Part shown: one piece after another, positions 8,875-17,740 of the stretch
How positions within the stretch are numbered: position 1 is the first letter of the stretch
Layout: each line of letters opens with the position of its first letter
Source of the DNA: Halomontanus rarus
GTDB lineage: Archaea > Halobacteriota > Halobacteria > Halobacteriales > Natrialbaceae
Direction: 5' to 3'
DNA: 64,000 nt
Assembly: GCF_017357405.1 (NCBI RefSeq)
Contig: NZ_CP071597.1
Span: 248,001-312,000, forward strand
The notes under the pieces: model-generated
Told to the model about the DNA's origin: nothing
Databases searched by the model: none
What the model saw: the letters and a program-made list of their open reading frames with translations, nothing else
Translations under genes and position numbers: made by a program

Positions 8875-9526
8875 GCTCGCCGCGATCGTCTCCTCGCAGG
8901 AACGCCAGCGACAGCTCACCTACCTGATGGAACTGGGACTGGTCGGAATGCTGTTCGTCGGCATCGAGAGAGGAAACGGCGGAATCGTCGTCAACACCGC
9001 GGTCGCACTCGCCGTGACACAACTTCCACCGATCCTCGAGCGCGACTACGGGATTCCGATGGATCCCCGACTGACGCTGTGGATCACCAGCGCGGTCTTT
9101 TTGCACGCGTTCGGGACCGTCGGACTACCGGGAACGACCACGTCGTTCTACAACCAGATCTGGTGGTGGGACCACGTCACCCACGCGCTGTCGGCGTCGG
9201 TGGTCGCCGGCGTGGGGTACGCGACCGTCCGTGCGCTCCACGAACACGCCGAGGGAATCTACTTTCCTCGTCGATTCGTCTCCGTCTTCATCCTGCTTTT
9301 CGTCCTCGCCTTCGGCGTCCTCTGGGAAGTCCTCGAGTTCGCCATCGCGCTCTCGGCCGACGCGATCGGCATCGAGGCCGTTCTCACGCAGTACGGGCTC
9401 GACGACACGATGCTCGATCTCGTGTTCAACTCGATCGGCGGCCTCGTCGTCGCGCTCTGGGGCGGCGTCTACCTGACGGACGTCTCCAGCGCGCTCCGCG
9501 ACCGACTCGACGCGCGGGCCGACTGA
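8867..9526 (+). CDS. Integral membrane protein, YjdF/DUF2238-like
   Basis: A 219-residue protein with five or six transmembrane helices and the motif [18 protein letters not shown], followed by VLWEVLEF. This His/Glu-containing membrane signature resembles the DUF2238 (YjdF) family. The ATG at 8867 overlaps the end of the upstream membrane gene, indicating translational coupling. A longer open frame runs back to 8744 but lies inside the upstream gene. Function unknown; the conserved Asp-His and Glu could bind a metal. Confidence 0.78.
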   Translation: MSKLAAIVSSQERQRQLTYLMELGLVGMLFVGIERGNGGIVVNTAVALAVTQLPPILERDYGIPMDPRLTLWITSAVFLHAFGTVGLPGTTTSFYNQIWWWDHVTHALSASVVAGVGYATVRALHEHAEGIYFPRRFVSVFILLFVLAFGVLWEVLEFAIALSADAIGIEAVLTQYGLDDTMLDLVFNSIGGLVVALWGGVYLTDVSSALRDRLDARAD

Positions 9527-9626
9527 CGGCTTCCCGACGCCCCCGACGCTCGAGTTGTCGACGCCGACGAACGGCCCGAAACCGAGGCTCACCTTTACGT
9601 CGACCAGGGGTGTAGTACTCGAGGCC

Positions 9627-9827
9627 ATGGTCTTCAAGAAGATCACACTGATCGGTACGAGTCCCGAGAGCTTCGACGCCGCCGCGGACGACGCCATCGA
9701 CCGCGCGACGGAGACGCTCAACAACGTCCACTGGGTCGAAGTCGACGAACTCGGCGTCGAGATCGCCTCCGTCGAGGACCGCGAGTATCAGGCCGAAGTC
9801 ACCGTCGCCTTCCAGCTCGAGGACTGA
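9627..9827 (+). CDS. Dodecin, flavin-binding protein
   Basis: A 66-residue protein with the dodecin fold: [40 protein letters not shown] and the C-terminal [11 protein letters not shown]. The tryptophan after the NVH motif is the residue that stacks on riboflavin or lumichrome in Halobacterium dodecin. Dodecins form hollow dodecamers that store and quench flavins. The ATG at 9627 fits the family length exactly, and a TATA-like CCTTTACG lies about 30 bp upstream. Monocistronic. Confidence 0.95.
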   Translation: MVFKKITLIGTSPESFDAAADDAIDRATETLNNVHWVEVDELGVEIASVEDREYQAEVTVAFQLED

Positions 9828-9991
9828 GACGGAGATCGGGATTGGGATCCGGATTAGGATGTGGTTGGGATTGGAATGGAATCGAGAGTGAGAGAGAGGG
9901 GGACGGGGATAGAGATAGAGAGTAAAAACCGTCAGCAGATCGCTCGAGAGACGGATCGACCGACGATCGAGAACGAGAACGAGCGACGCGG
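9828..9991. repeat. Purine-rich low-complexity spacer
   Basis: The spacer between dodecin and the Fe-S carrier gene begins with degenerate hexamer-like units (GGGATTG, GGATCCGGATTAGGA) and a GAGAGAGAG/GATAGAG run. It looks like simple-sequence expansion, not a gene. No strong hairpin is seen. Confidence 0.6.
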
Positions 9992-10360
9992 CTACGTCCG
10001 GAACGACTCGCCGCAGCCGCATTCGCTGACGACGTTCGGATTCTCGACGTTGAACCCTTCGGCCTGCAGGCCGCTCTCGTAGTCGAGGACGCTTCCCTCG
10101 ATGTACTTCAGACTGGCCGGATCGACGAACACGCGCAGATCGTGGTGTTCGTAGACCGTGTCGTCCTCTTCGGGCTCGTCGTCGAATCGCATTCCGTAGG
10201 AGAGACCCGCACAGCCACCTTGCTGAACGAACAGGCGCAGTCCCGCTTCGCCGACGTCGAGTCCCTCCTCCGAGAGGAGCGCGAGCGCCCGCTCGGCGGC
10301 GTCCTCCGTCACTTCGATCCGGGGGCGGGTCTCGCCACCCTCCATGCTGTCCGTGCTCAT
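9992..10360 (-). CDS. HesB/IscA-type iron-sulfur cluster carrier protein
   Basis: A 122-residue A-type carrier that receives Fe-S clusters and passes them to apoproteins. The three cluster-ligating cysteines are present: GGCAGLSYGM and the C-terminal CGCGESF. The central ADGSxxYIEGS-type region (VDPASLKYIEGSVLDYE) is typical of ErpA/IscA. A short acidic N-terminal extension (MSTDSMEGGETRP) precedes the domain. It stands alone beside hisD, on the same strand with a 67-bp gap. Confidence 0.92.
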   Translation of the reverse strand: MSTDSMEGGETRPRIEVTEDAAERALALLSEEGLDVGEAGLRLFVQQGGCAGLSYGMRFDDEPEEDDTVYEHHDLRVFVDPASLKYIEGSVLDYESGLQAEGFNVENPNVVSECGCGESFRT

Positions 10361-10427
10361 ACCAACCCTTCCGGTCGCAATGATGTTAACGTTGACGCCG
10401 GGGATCGTGGTGTGATAGGTGCCGGGC

Positions 10428-11738
10428 TTACTCCTCTGAGTCCCCGTCCGTCGAACCGTCGTCGGCAGTTCGAATCCGAACGCTCTCGGCGTGGGCCTCG
10501 AGTCCCTCGGCCTCGGCGAGGGTCGTGATCGTCCCGGCCAGGTCCTCGAGCCCCTCGGCCGAGAGGCGCTGGACCGTCGTCGCCCGCAGGAAGGTCTCGA
10601 CCGAGAGGCCGCCGGTCACCTTCGGGAGCCCGTTGGTCGGCAGGACGTGATTCGTGCCGCTGGCGTAGTCGCCCGCGGCGACCGGCGTGTGCGGTCCCAG
10701 GAAGACGCTGCCCGCGCTGTCGATCCGCTCGAGAATTGACTCGTCGTCGTCGGCAATGATCGCGAGGTGTTCGGGAGCGTACTCCTCGGTGAAGAGGATC
10801 GCCTCGCTCATCGAGCGCGTGTGGAAGATGCCGCTGGCGTCGTTCGCGAGCGCGTCGCGGACGATCGCCTCGCGTTCGCGTTCGCCGGCTTGCTCGTCGA
10901 CCGCCTCAGCGACCGCCTCGGCCGTCTCGCGGTCGTCGGTGACGGCGACGACCGGCGACGTCTCGCCGTGTTCGGCCTGTGCGACCAGTTCGGCGGCGAC
11001 GTAGGCCGGGTTCGCCGTCTCGTCGGCGATCACGACGACCTCGCTCGGCCCCGCGAGGAAGTCGATCTCGACGTCGCCACGGATCTCGGCCTTCGCGGCC
11101 GTCACCCACGGACTGCCCGGGCCGACGATCTTCTGGACGCGTGTGATCGACTCGGTGCCGTAAGCCAGCGCGGCGATCGCCTGCGCGCCGCCGACGCCGT
11201 AGACCGCGTCCGCCCCCGCGGCGTGGATCGCGGCCAGCGTCACCGGGTTCACCTCGTCTGCGGGCGGCGTGACGACCGAGACGTGTTCGACGCCGGCGAC
11301 GACCGCCGGAACGATCCCCATGATCGCGCTCGAGGGGTAGGCCGCCGTGCCGCCGGGGACGTAGACGCCGGCGCGCTCGATCGGCCGGAAGCGGCGGCCG
11401 AGTTCCCGGCCCGCCGAGAACTCCTCGCGCCAGTCGTCCGGGAGCTGGGCCTCGTGGAACTCACGGACGTTGGCCGCGGCGGTTTCGATCGCCTCGAGCG
11501 ACTCCCCGTCGAGGTTCTCGTAGGCTCGTTCGGCCTCGTCGGTGATCTCGAGGTTGCCGACGTCGACGCCGTCGAACTCGCGAGTGAACTCGCGGACGGC
11601 GACGTCGCCTTCTTCGCGGACGCGGTCGACGATCTCGCGGACGTCGGATCGGACCGCGTCGATGCCGGCGTCGCGGTCGAAGAGCGCCCGGCGGTCGGTC
11701 GGGCCGAGATCGGCGAGTTCCGTCACGTCGATTGTCAT
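10428..11738 (-). CDS. hisD: Histidinol dehydrogenase
   Basis: A 436-residue enzyme that carries out the last two oxidations of histidine biosynthesis, from L-histidinol to histidine, with NAD and zinc. Visible signatures include RRFRPIERAGVYVPGG, SSAIMGIVPA, KIVGPGSPWVTAAK, the QAEHGETSPVVAVT block with zinc/active-site residues and EEYAPEHLAI. Full length for the family. A short acidic tail follows. It is not next to other his genes here; hisC lies about 38 kb away, which fits the scattered his genes of haloarchaea. Confidence 0.97.
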   Translation of the reverse strand: MTIDVTELADLGPTDRRALFDRDAGIDAVRSDVREIVDRVREEGDVAVREFTREFDGVDVGNLEITDEAERAYENLDGESLEAIETAAANVREFHEAQLPDDWREEFSAGRELGRRFRPIERAGVYVPGGTAAYPSSAIMGIVPAVVAGVEHVSVVTPPADEVNPVTLAAIHAAGADAVYGVGGAQAIAALAYGTESITRVQKIVGPGSPWVTAAKAEIRGDVEIDFLAGPSEVVVIADETANPAYVAAELVAQAEHGETSPVVAVTDDRETAEAVAEAVDEQAGEREREAIVRDALANDASGIFHTRSMSEAILFTEEYAPEHLAIIADDDESILERIDSAGSVFLGPHTPVAAGDYASGTNHVLPTNGLPKVTGGLSVETFLRATTVQRLSAEGLEDLAGTITTLAEAEGLEAHAESVRIRTADDGSTDGDSEE

Positions 11739-11817
11739 GGCGGGTGATTGGGCGGGGTGTCGAAAAACGGTTTCTGTCGCGGTGCGTGGTACACTCGGTT
11801 CGCCCGGTCAATCGAGT

Positions 11818-12051
11818 TCAGCGCGACGTCTCCGGCCCCTCGTCTTCGATCTTCCAGATCCCCGCGACCGAGAGCGTCGCTCGCACGAACAGGTAACAGA
11901 GGAGACCGAATCCGAGGAGGCCGATCGGCGCGGCGAGCAACTGGGCCGTCCGATACCCGAGGACGAGCCTGCTCATCCCGAGCACGACGAAGCTCGCCAC
12001 GACGGTCCCCACCGCGACGATCGCGAGGCGGACGAACCCCTGCTGGTTCAT
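11818..12051 (-). CDS. Small two-helix membrane protein
   Basis: A 77-residue protein with two predicted transmembrane helices (LAIVAVGTVVASFVVLGMS and LLAAPIGLLGFGLLCYLFV) and a charged C-terminus. It resembles many small haloarchaeal membrane proteins of unknown function. Location downstream of the iron transport lipoprotein gene, on the same strand with a spacer of about 90 bp, does not reveal a role. Confidence 0.65.
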   Translation of the reverse strand: MNQQGFVRLAIVAVGTVVASFVVLGMSRLVLGYRTAQLLAAPIGLLGFGLLCYLFVRATLSVAGIWKIEDEGPETSR

Positions 12052-12140
12052 TGTGCGAACGTTAGCGTGGGGGCGCTACAAACTGTCGTTTACCGTCTCC
12101 CGGAGACGCCACGAACCGACGTCTCCCGGTCAGTCGCCGG

Positions 12141-13379
12141 TTACCGGTCGCCGGTGACGATCCGCGCCAGCTCCGTCCGGTCGAACAACTGCTCGTCCGC
12201 CGGAATCTCGGGGTAGGGTTCGCCGTCCTCGTAGCCGGGCCACTCGCCGAACTGCTCCGGATACAGCTGTTTGGCGCCCATCTCGAGCTGGAACAGGTTC
12301 ATGATCGGTCCCTGGTAGCGCATGCCGGCCGCGTAGACGCGATCGTTCTGAACGGCCGAGAGTTCGCCGCCGACGGGATGGTCCGCGAGCGTCTCTCGAA
12401 TCTCGGTCATGTCGTAGGTCGGCGTGGTCCCCCAAAGGTGCAAGATTACGTCCGGGTCGGCTTCGACCATCGTCTCGTAGCCGACGGTCCCCCAGAGGTC
12501 GGTCCAGTTCCGTTCCGCGAAGGCGTCGATCGCACCCAGCGGGCGGGTGTCGGCCAGCCAGTAGCCGGGCTCGTTGAGGTGGTAGGTGTAGAACTCGTCG
12601 GTCTCGGTGTTGGCCGTGACGCGGACGGCCGTCGGCCGGTCGTCCTCCGGCGGAAGTCCGTCCCGAATCGTCGCGACCAGTTCCTCGTGGATCGCCGCGA
12701 GGTCGCGATACCGCTCGCCCTCCCGAAAGACCGCGGCGACGTTCTCGAAGAGCTCCCAGAGGTCGTAGTACTCGTACCGGTCCCCGTACCCCGCGGGTGG
12801 GTCGGCGCGGGTACCGCTGTAGAAGTTGCCGAACCACGGACCGACGCTCGAGGCGATCTCCTCGAGGTCGGCGTCGTCCCAGCCGTCCTGCGTGGACATG
12901 TACGCCGGGTCGACGAAGTGGACGTCGCTGTCCAATTCGAAGAGGAACTCCCCGTCGACGCCGTCGGCCAGCGGGTCGGGGAGTCCCTCCCACTCGAAGG
13001 AAACGCCCTCGAGTCGGTCGTAGTAGGTGTTCATCGTCGTCCCGGACATCTCGGGGACGTAGACGGCGTTGACCGCGTCGCCGTGGCCGAGCGCGACCGC
13101 CATGTCCGCGTACTGCGGGAAGATCACAAACGCGCTCTCGGGAACGGAGTCGAACGCGACCTCGCCCATCGGTGCCATCGTCACCGTGTGACCGTCGTCC
13201 TCGTCGGTGGCCGTCGCTGTCGAGGTCCCGTCGGGTTCGTCCGCCGTCTCGTTGGGCGTCGACTCCGGACGCTCGTCACCGCCGGTACAGCCGGCGAGTA
13301 CGCTCCCGATCGCGATCGCGCCGCCCCCGCTGATCACGTCCCGTCGTGTCGGTCCGCTCGATCTGTCCGATTCCATCAC
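12141..13379 (-). CDS. Iron-siderophore ABC transporter substrate-binding lipoprotein
   Basis: A 412-residue secreted protein. The N-terminus has a Tat motif (TRRDVISGG) and a lipobox (SVLAGC), followed by an acidic Thr-rich linker. The body is a type III periplasmic-binding fold: VPESAFVIFPQYADMAVALG, VEADPDVILHLWGT and NDRVYAAG. Together with the iron-type operator in its promoter this indicates uptake of ferric siderophore or haem. No permease or ATPase gene is adjacent, so the partner transporter must be elsewhere. Starts at 13379 or 13376 are equally possible. The promoter is leaderless. Confidence 0.88.
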   Translation of the reverse strand: MMESDRSSGPTRRDVISGGGAIAIGSVLAGCTGGDERPESTPNETADEPDGTSTATATDEDDGHTVTMAPMGEVAFDSVPESAFVIFPQYADMAVALGHGDAVNAVYVPEMSGTTMNTYYDRLEGVSFEWEGLPDPLADGVDGEFLFELDSDVHFVDPAYMSTQDGWDDADLEEIASSVGPWFGNFYSGTRADPPAGYGDRYEYYDLWELFENVAAVFREGERYRDLAAIHEELVATIRDGLPPEDDRPTAVRVTANTETDEFYTYHLNEPGYWLADTRPLGAIDAFAERNWTDLWGTVGYETMVEADPDVILHLWGTTPTYDMTEIRETLADHPVGGELSAVQNDRVYAAGMRYQGPIMNLFQLEMGAKQLYPEQFGEWPGYEDGEPYPEIPADEQLFDRTELARIVTGDR

Positions 13380-13384
13380 GAGTT

Positions 13385-13398
13385 TTAGGCCTGCCTAA
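13385..13398. promoter_or_regulatory. DtxR/Idr-type iron-box inverted repeat
   Basis: TTAGGC-CT-GCCTAA is a perfect inverted repeat. It lies between the minus-strand TATA box (AT-rich 13402-13410) and the start codon of the binding-protein gene. The TTAGG/CCTAA pattern is the one known for DtxR-family iron regulators (Idr/SirR in Halobacterium). A bound regulator here would shut the gene off, so iron-responsive repression is the likely meaning. Confidence 0.75.
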
Positions 13399-13450
13399 CA
13401 AAATATAAACGCACCGAATCAGCGTCGGCTCGAGGGATCGAAGCGACCGC

Positions 13451-14419
13451 TCACTCACGAACCGTGGAGACGGTCGTGAGACCGCGCGGTGGGTTCTCCG
13501 CGGCGAAGACCAGTTCGAGTCGCCACTCACAGGTACCGACCGAGGACGCGGCGGAGACCGTCACCGAATCGGGCGAGCGACTCAAGAGGTCGATCGCGAT
13601 CGGGAGCGTCGGGACGCGACTCGAGCCCGTCCCGAACGCGTAGCCGCCGAGCGTGACTGTCCAGCTCTGTCGGCCCGTCTCACCATCGGGTGGGTGGCGG
13701 TCGACCGTGAACGAGTCGATCACCGACTGCGAACGGAGGGCGGAGAGCGTCGCCTCGAGCGGATCGCGGTCGTCACGAGTATCTTCGTTCGTCGATGGCA
13801 GTCGCTGTGCGGCCGCGTCGAGAACCCGCGCCTGCTCGGCGGCCGAGAGCCGATCGTCCAGTTCGAACGCCATCGTGCGCAGCAGTTCGACGCAGAACCG
13901 GTCGCGATCGGCGACGGTTTCGACGCGCTCGAGGTAGGCGTTCATGAGCGCCGTCTCGACGCGGTCGTGACCCTGTTCGCTGAGTTGTTCGAAGACCGTC
14001 GCGGCGACGTCGTGACAGTACTCGATCAGACGCGAATCGTCCGGCGGACGTCGATCGGTCTCGGTTCGGTGGGTGTTTCGTTCGTCGGCGGAGCGTCGAG
14101 CGCCCCCGGTCGGGATCGGACTCGACGTCGTCGCCGACGATCTCGAGTCCGGGTCCCGCTCGGGTACTCGAGCGTGCGCCGGTCCCTCACAGACGATCGG
14201 ATCGTAGTAGGGAAACTGCGGATCGTACTCACGGAGGGTGGAGCGATACTGCGCAGCGAAAATCGCGGCCTCGGTTGCGGACTCTCGGTCTCGAAACCGG
14301 CGACCGGTGATCGGGACGAACTGCTCGCCGGACCGGCCACAGAACACTCCGTAAGAGCCCGTTTCGTCGGCGAGGTCGTCGATTCGCCGACGAATATCGT
14401 TGAGCGTCCGACCGACCAT
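13451..14419 (-). CDS. Iron-box-controlled protein of unknown function (DUF7551-like)
   Basis: A 322-residue soluble protein. The N-terminal domain, VGRTLNDIRRRIDDLADETG, then YGVFCGRSGEQFVPITGRRF and REYDPQFPYYDPIVCEG, resembles a haloarchaeal DUF I recall as DUF7551. A Ser/Arg-rich linker follows, then a helical region (YCHDVAATVFEQLSEQGHDR) and a C-terminal beta domain ending LVFAAENPPRGLTTV. The ATG at 14419 starts exactly at the conserved domain; the longer frame opening at 14611 is Arg-rich and unlikely. It sits between two iron boxes and upstream of a siderophore-binding lipoprotein, so a role in iron acquisition or siderophore handling is inferred. Confidence 0.78.
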   Translation of the reverse strand: MVGRTLNDIRRRIDDLADETGSYGVFCGRSGEQFVPITGRRFRDRESATEAAIFAAQYRSTLREYDPQFPYYDPIVCEGPAHARVPERDPDSRSSATTSSPIPTGGARRSADERNTHRTETDRRPPDDSRLIEYCHDVAATVFEQLSEQGHDRVETALMNAYLERVETVADRDRFCVELLRTMAFELDDRLSAAEQARVLDAAAQRLPSTNEDTRDDRDPLEATLSALRSQSVIDSFTVDRHPPDGETGRQSWTVTLGGYAFGTGSSRVPTLPIAIDLLSRSPDSVTVSAASSVGTCEWRLELVFAAENPPRGLTTVSTVRE

Positions 14420-14420
14420 A

Positions 14421-14621
14421 CTACGGCACCTCGAGCGGTCGACTCTTCTCGATCGATCTCCCTGCCGTCGGGTCGATCGTCGAACGCGGTCGGTCTCGAC
14501 TCTCCGTCGGATTCGACCGCCGTCCGACGCGTCCGCTCGACCGGCTCGGTATCGGCGGACCGCGGCGTTCCGTCGGTGTTCGGGACGTCCCCGCACCGCT
14601 CTCCTCGTCACTGGTCATCAT
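14421..14621 (-). CDS. Possible small leader ORF (66 residues)
   Basis: An open frame starting ATGATGACC right behind the iron box and ending one base before the start of the DUF7551-like gene. It could be a translated leader that couples translation to the next gene. Its composition (Arg-, Ser- and Pro-rich, few hydrophobic residues) is unlike normal acidic haloarchaeal proteins, so it may equally be a roughly 200-nt untranslated leader. No family is recognised. Confidence 0.25.
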   Translation of the reverse strand: MMTSDEESGAGTSRTPTERRGPPIPSRSSGRVGRRSNPTESRDRPRSTIDPTAGRSIEKSRPLEVP

Positions 14622-14624
14622 GTT

Positions 14625-14638
14625 TTAGGTTGCCCTAA
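14625..14638. promoter_or_regulatory. Second DtxR/Idr-type iron-box inverted repeat
   Basis: TTAGG-TTGC-CCTAA is a perfect 5-bp inverted repeat with 4-bp spacer, matching the box at 13385-13398. It lies 4 bp upstream of the ATG at 14621 and next to a minus-strand AT-rich element (14641-14651), so it would control the DUF7551-like transcription unit. Two such boxes 1.2 kb apart make chance occurrence unlikely. Confidence 0.7.
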
Positions 14639-14687
14639 ACCTTAGTAAGTGTTTTGTGACGCGGCTCCCGGCCGACGGGAAACGAGA

Positions 14688-16106
14688 CTACCGCGTTTCC
14701 CACCGGACAGAGTACTCGTCGGCGACGTCGCCGGCGAGCTCGTCGAACCGCTCGAACGGCATCGGCGGCGGATGCGAGTGCCGGGCGTCGATTGTTCGAG
14801 GGATATCGCTGTGATATCGGAACAGGGACTCGAGGTCGTACGGATACGCGTTCGTATCGACGCCCACGAACCCGCGTCGATCGCGAGCGTGATCGAGGAC
14901 CTCCCGCCACCGCTCCACCGACGCCAGTCCGGCCGACTCGACGCCGTGTGAGAACAGGTTCGCCCGAATCTCGTCGTACGGTTCGGCACCTTCGAGATAG
15001 GCCTCGAGCGATCGGACGTCCGACCGGGTGTTGAACGCGGTCCAGTAGGGTATCGACCCGGTCCTGATCGTCCACCAGGGTTCGACCAGCGCGAACGACT
15101 GGGCGAACAGGCGTTCGGTCGACCGGTTTCGCTCGCGGTATCGCTCCCGGTAGCGGTCGGCGACGAACGGACTCAGATCCCGCGGGTCGTCGAAGGACAA
15201 CCGCCGCAGATCGTAGCCGCGGTCGTCGGCGATCCTCTGGACATCTTCGCGGAGGTGCGGATCGAATCCCCACTCCGCCTCCGGGACCCGGCCGTCGGGT
15301 TCCGGAGCGTTCCACCGACGGGTCGCCGCTCCCCGCTCGGCGAGAAACGACGCGATCCGGTCGCTTCCCTCGTAGTACTCCTCGGGGTCGAGGCCGCCGA
15401 GCCCGCCGAGCTGGAAGCTGTGGCGCTCGCCGACGTCGACCGCCGGCCAGTCGTACCCGCACTCGAGGGTAACGATCGTCCCGCCGGGTTCGAGGACCGT
15501 CTCGAGGAACTCCTCGTAGGCCTCGCCCAGCGTGCGGACCTTCGTCCGGAAGTAGCCCAGTTTCCGAACCATCAGCCGATCCTGGTTCGGGTCGTGCATC
15601 TGGTGGAGCGAGACGTCTGGATTTGCCTCGAGGAACGGCTCCGCGCACGCTTCGCCCCACCGGATATCCTCGCGGATCTCGTCGGGCCCCATCGACCGGC
15701 GGACGGGGACGAGAAACGTCTGCGGGAGCCACGGGATTCCGAGGAGGGCGGCGAGGTGGACCGCGGCGCCGTTGCTCGAGCCGACCATCACCGCCGGGTA
15801 GCCTCGTTCGGGATACTGGTCGACGACCCACTCGCGGAACCGTTCGACGTCGACGCCACCGAGGGAATCCGACGGCACGCCCTCGTTGGCCCCGCCCCAG
15901 GTGTACATGGACGTCCGCACCGTTCGGGGGAGGTGGTTGAGCACCGGCGCGAGGCCGGACAGTTTCGGATGAAACATCCCGAGGGCGGGGAAGTCCTCGC
16001 CCCGCAGGTATCGCGCCGTCGCGCGGACGAAGATCGTCGTCGAATCGAAGTTCGGGATCGCTCGAGGGGTCGACCGCCCGCCGGCGAGTATCCTCGAAAT
16101 CCTCAT
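14688..16106 (-). CDS. Unrecognised protein with an alpha/beta-hydrolase-like nucleophile motif
   Basis: A 472-residue protein I cannot assign. Near residue 110 the segment AVMVGSSNGAAVHLAALLGI has a G-x-S-x-G pattern with a hydrophobic strand before it and a helix after it, as in alpha/beta hydrolases; a later TIVTLECGYDWP block could be another core strand. The C-terminal third is Arg/Tyr-rich and includes HSHPPPMPFERFDELA. No signal peptide or membrane helix. It precedes the iron-regulated block on the same strand but has no iron box of its own. A role as esterase, acyltransferase or in siderophore chemistry is only a guess. Confidence 0.65.
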   Translation of the reverse strand: MRISRILAGGRSTPRAIPNFDSTTIFVRATARYLRGEDFPALGMFHPKLSGLAPVLNHLPRTVRTSMYTWGGANEGVPSDSLGGVDVERFREWVVDQYPERGYPAVMVGSSNGAAVHLAALLGIPWLPQTFLVPVRRSMGPDEIREDIRWGEACAEPFLEANPDVSLHQMHDPNQDRLMVRKLGYFRTKVRTLGEAYEEFLETVLEPGGTIVTLECGYDWPAVDVGERHSFQLGGLGGLDPEEYYEGSDRIASFLAERGAATRRWNAPEPDGRVPEAEWGFDPHLREDVQRIADDRGYDLRRLSFDDPRDLSPFVADRYRERYRERNRSTERLFAQSFALVEPWWTIRTGSIPYWTAFNTRSDVRSLEAYLEGAEPYDEIRANLFSHGVESAGLASVERWREVLDHARDRRGFVGVDTNAYPYDLESLFRYHSDIPRTIDARHSHPPPMPFERFDELAGDVADEYSVRWETR

Positions 16107-16438
16107 CGGCCCTCACCCCGATCGAATCCGCCGGGTCGGTTCACGCCGCGACCGATCCACTCCGCTCTCGTCGAACGCCACCCGTCGTCGTGACCGGCGT
16201 CCTGGCGTGTCATCGTCGTGGAGACGCTCGCTACCACGCTCGACCGGATAATACTGTGGCCGTCGAGTCCCGTGCTCGTTTCGGCACGGTGGGTGGCCCG
16301 CAGTCTCGAGAAAACGGTCCTCCTCGCCGAATTACGTACTCGACGACGGCCGTCGGGATATGCCGGTCCAACGTTCAACCGTCCGGAGCGCGTAGCACAC
16401 CCCGGAGGCGAATCCAACGCCGCAGACGAGGGATACCG
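16107..16438. other. Gene-free spacer with one hairpin
   Basis: Divergent intergenic region between the unknown hydrolase-like gene and the acidic membrane protein gene. It holds a hairpin CCGTGC ... GCACGG at 16270-16289 and a CGACGGCCGTCG palindrome further right, but no convincing reading frame or RNA gene. Promoters for both flanking genes must lie here; no strong TATA box is seen near 16439. Confidence 0.5.
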
Positions 16439-17242
16439 ATGACCCAGGAACACACACCGTCGACGGAGAGCCAGGATGCACTGAACGCCCTCGAGGAGGG
16501 CACCGACGCGATCGACCCGAAGCGAATGACGTCGCTCGCCTCGAGGATGATAGGCAGCTTCGGAAGCGGCACGCTTCCCATCGCGGGCGGCGGATTGCTC
16601 CTTCTGGGAGCCATCAAACAGCTCCGCCACCGTCGCGGGCGAGCGATCTTGCAGGCGCTCGCCGGGGTGAGCCTGCTCGCCGTCGGTCTTCGCCGGCGCG
16701 AGGCGAGCGAGACGGAGGACGAGTGGGACCCGCTCGAGGGATATCAGGGAGTGAGCGACGCTCCGGGAACGGTCGACGACCTCGGAGAGTCCGCCGAGAA
16801 GAACACCGAGTCCGGTCTCGACGCCGGTGGAATCGTCGACGAGATCAGTTCGGGACTGACCGATCGCGTGCCGATCTCCGACGAAAGTTCGGGTCCGGAC
16901 GAGACCGGTGCCGACGCACAGCCCGACACCGACGAGCAGCTGGACGTTCACGTCACCGGCGCGCCCGGATCCGGCGATCCCGACTTCGACGGAGCGTCCG
17001 ACGACGCCGACCGTCAGGACGAGACCGACGCGGCGTCGAGCGACGAGGGTGCGGACGACGAAGCGGCGGGTGACGAGCAACTCGGGCAGGACGAAACCGA
17101 CGCGGACGCAGATGCCGACGTCGGAGACGACGATGGCACGGACTTCGGCGACGACACCGGGAGTGAGAGCGACGAAGACACTCCGGAAGACGAACTGAGC
17201 GAGGAGAACGAGCACAAAGACGAGGACATCCGCGGGCCGTAA
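16439..17242 (+). CDS. Membrane-anchored protein with long acidic tail
   Basis: A 267-residue protein. Residues 1-40 are charged, residues 41-80 contain two short hydrophobic stretches (GSGTLPIAGGGLLLLGAIK and AILQALAGVSLLAVGLRRR), and the remaining 180 residues are extremely Asp/Glu-rich with almost no hydrophobic residues, so likely disordered. Such layouts are common in haloarchaeal membrane proteins of unknown function. The ATG at 16439 is chosen because upstream codons are not protein-like; a weak GAGGGAT lies 10 bp before it. Confidence 0.65.
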   Translation: MTQEHTPSTESQDALNALEEGTDAIDPKRMTSLASRMIGSFGSGTLPIAGGGLLLLGAIKQLRHRRGRAILQALAGVSLLAVGLRRREASETEDEWDPLEGYQGVSDAPGTVDDLGESAEKNTESGLDAGGIVDEISSGLTDRVPISDESSGPDETGADAQPDTDEQLDVHVTGAPGSGDPDFDGASDDADRQDETDAASSDEGADDEAAGDEQLGQDETDADADADVGDDDGTDFGDDTGSESDEDTPEDELSEENEHKDEDIRGP

Positions 17243-17740
17243 TCGAAGCACAACACAGCACACAGCTCGTCTCGAGGCGATTCTTCGGTCGACGGATGGG
17301 GGCGTGCCTCGATCTCTCGAGTGCTGACCGACGGTGCACTCGCCGACCAGCACCGTCGTGAGTGGTCGGCGCCGTGACGGCGTCGTCCGGTTCGAACCGG
17401 GCGGTTACGCCTCGAGTCCGCGGACGCGCCCCGAGTTCGCCTCGAACCTCTACCACGAGGTCGCCGGATTAGGGAGGCGTCCTCGACGACCACCTAGAGG
17501 AGTCACCGTTCGCGAGCGGTTCGTCGAGCCGACGTGGGCCGAGACGATGGACACGATGCGACCGGCGGAGAGCGTGCTGGTGTTTCGGGGCTGAGCGTCC
17601 TCGTCGACGTCGGATTTCGCGTTCTCACTGGGTTCCGGTCTCGAGAGCCCTGGATCCGATCCGAACCCGAACTCGATTCCGAACCAGAACCCGACTCCTG
17701 CAGCCGAGGACGATATACGCGTTCCACCCCTGAAACGGAT
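17243..17740. other. Gene-free region with hairpin cluster and simple sequence
   Basis: No credible gene: an 86-codon open frame (17334-17594) overlaps a hairpin cluster and is Arg/Pro-rich. Within 17341-17400 are a 9-bp stem (CGCCGACCA pairing TGGTCGGCG, with a nested CAC/GTG), CGCCG-TGA-CGGCG, and the palindrome CCGGTTCGAACCGG. From about 17655 to 17700 runs a hexamer-like CCGAAC/CCGATC simple sequence. A TATA-like GATATAC near 17711 may serve the glucoamylase-like gene. Confidence 0.5.

Noticed and set aside
17387..17400. CCGGTTCGAACCGG, which resembles a tRNA T-arm.
   Set aside because: The loop is only six bases inside a perfect palindrome, and no acceptor stem, D-arm or anticodon arm fits around it.
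17334..17594. 86-codon plus-strand ORF ending EPTWAETMDTMRPAESVLVF.
   Set aside because: It overlaps a dense hairpin cluster, is Arg/Pro-rich at its start, and shows no family resemblance.
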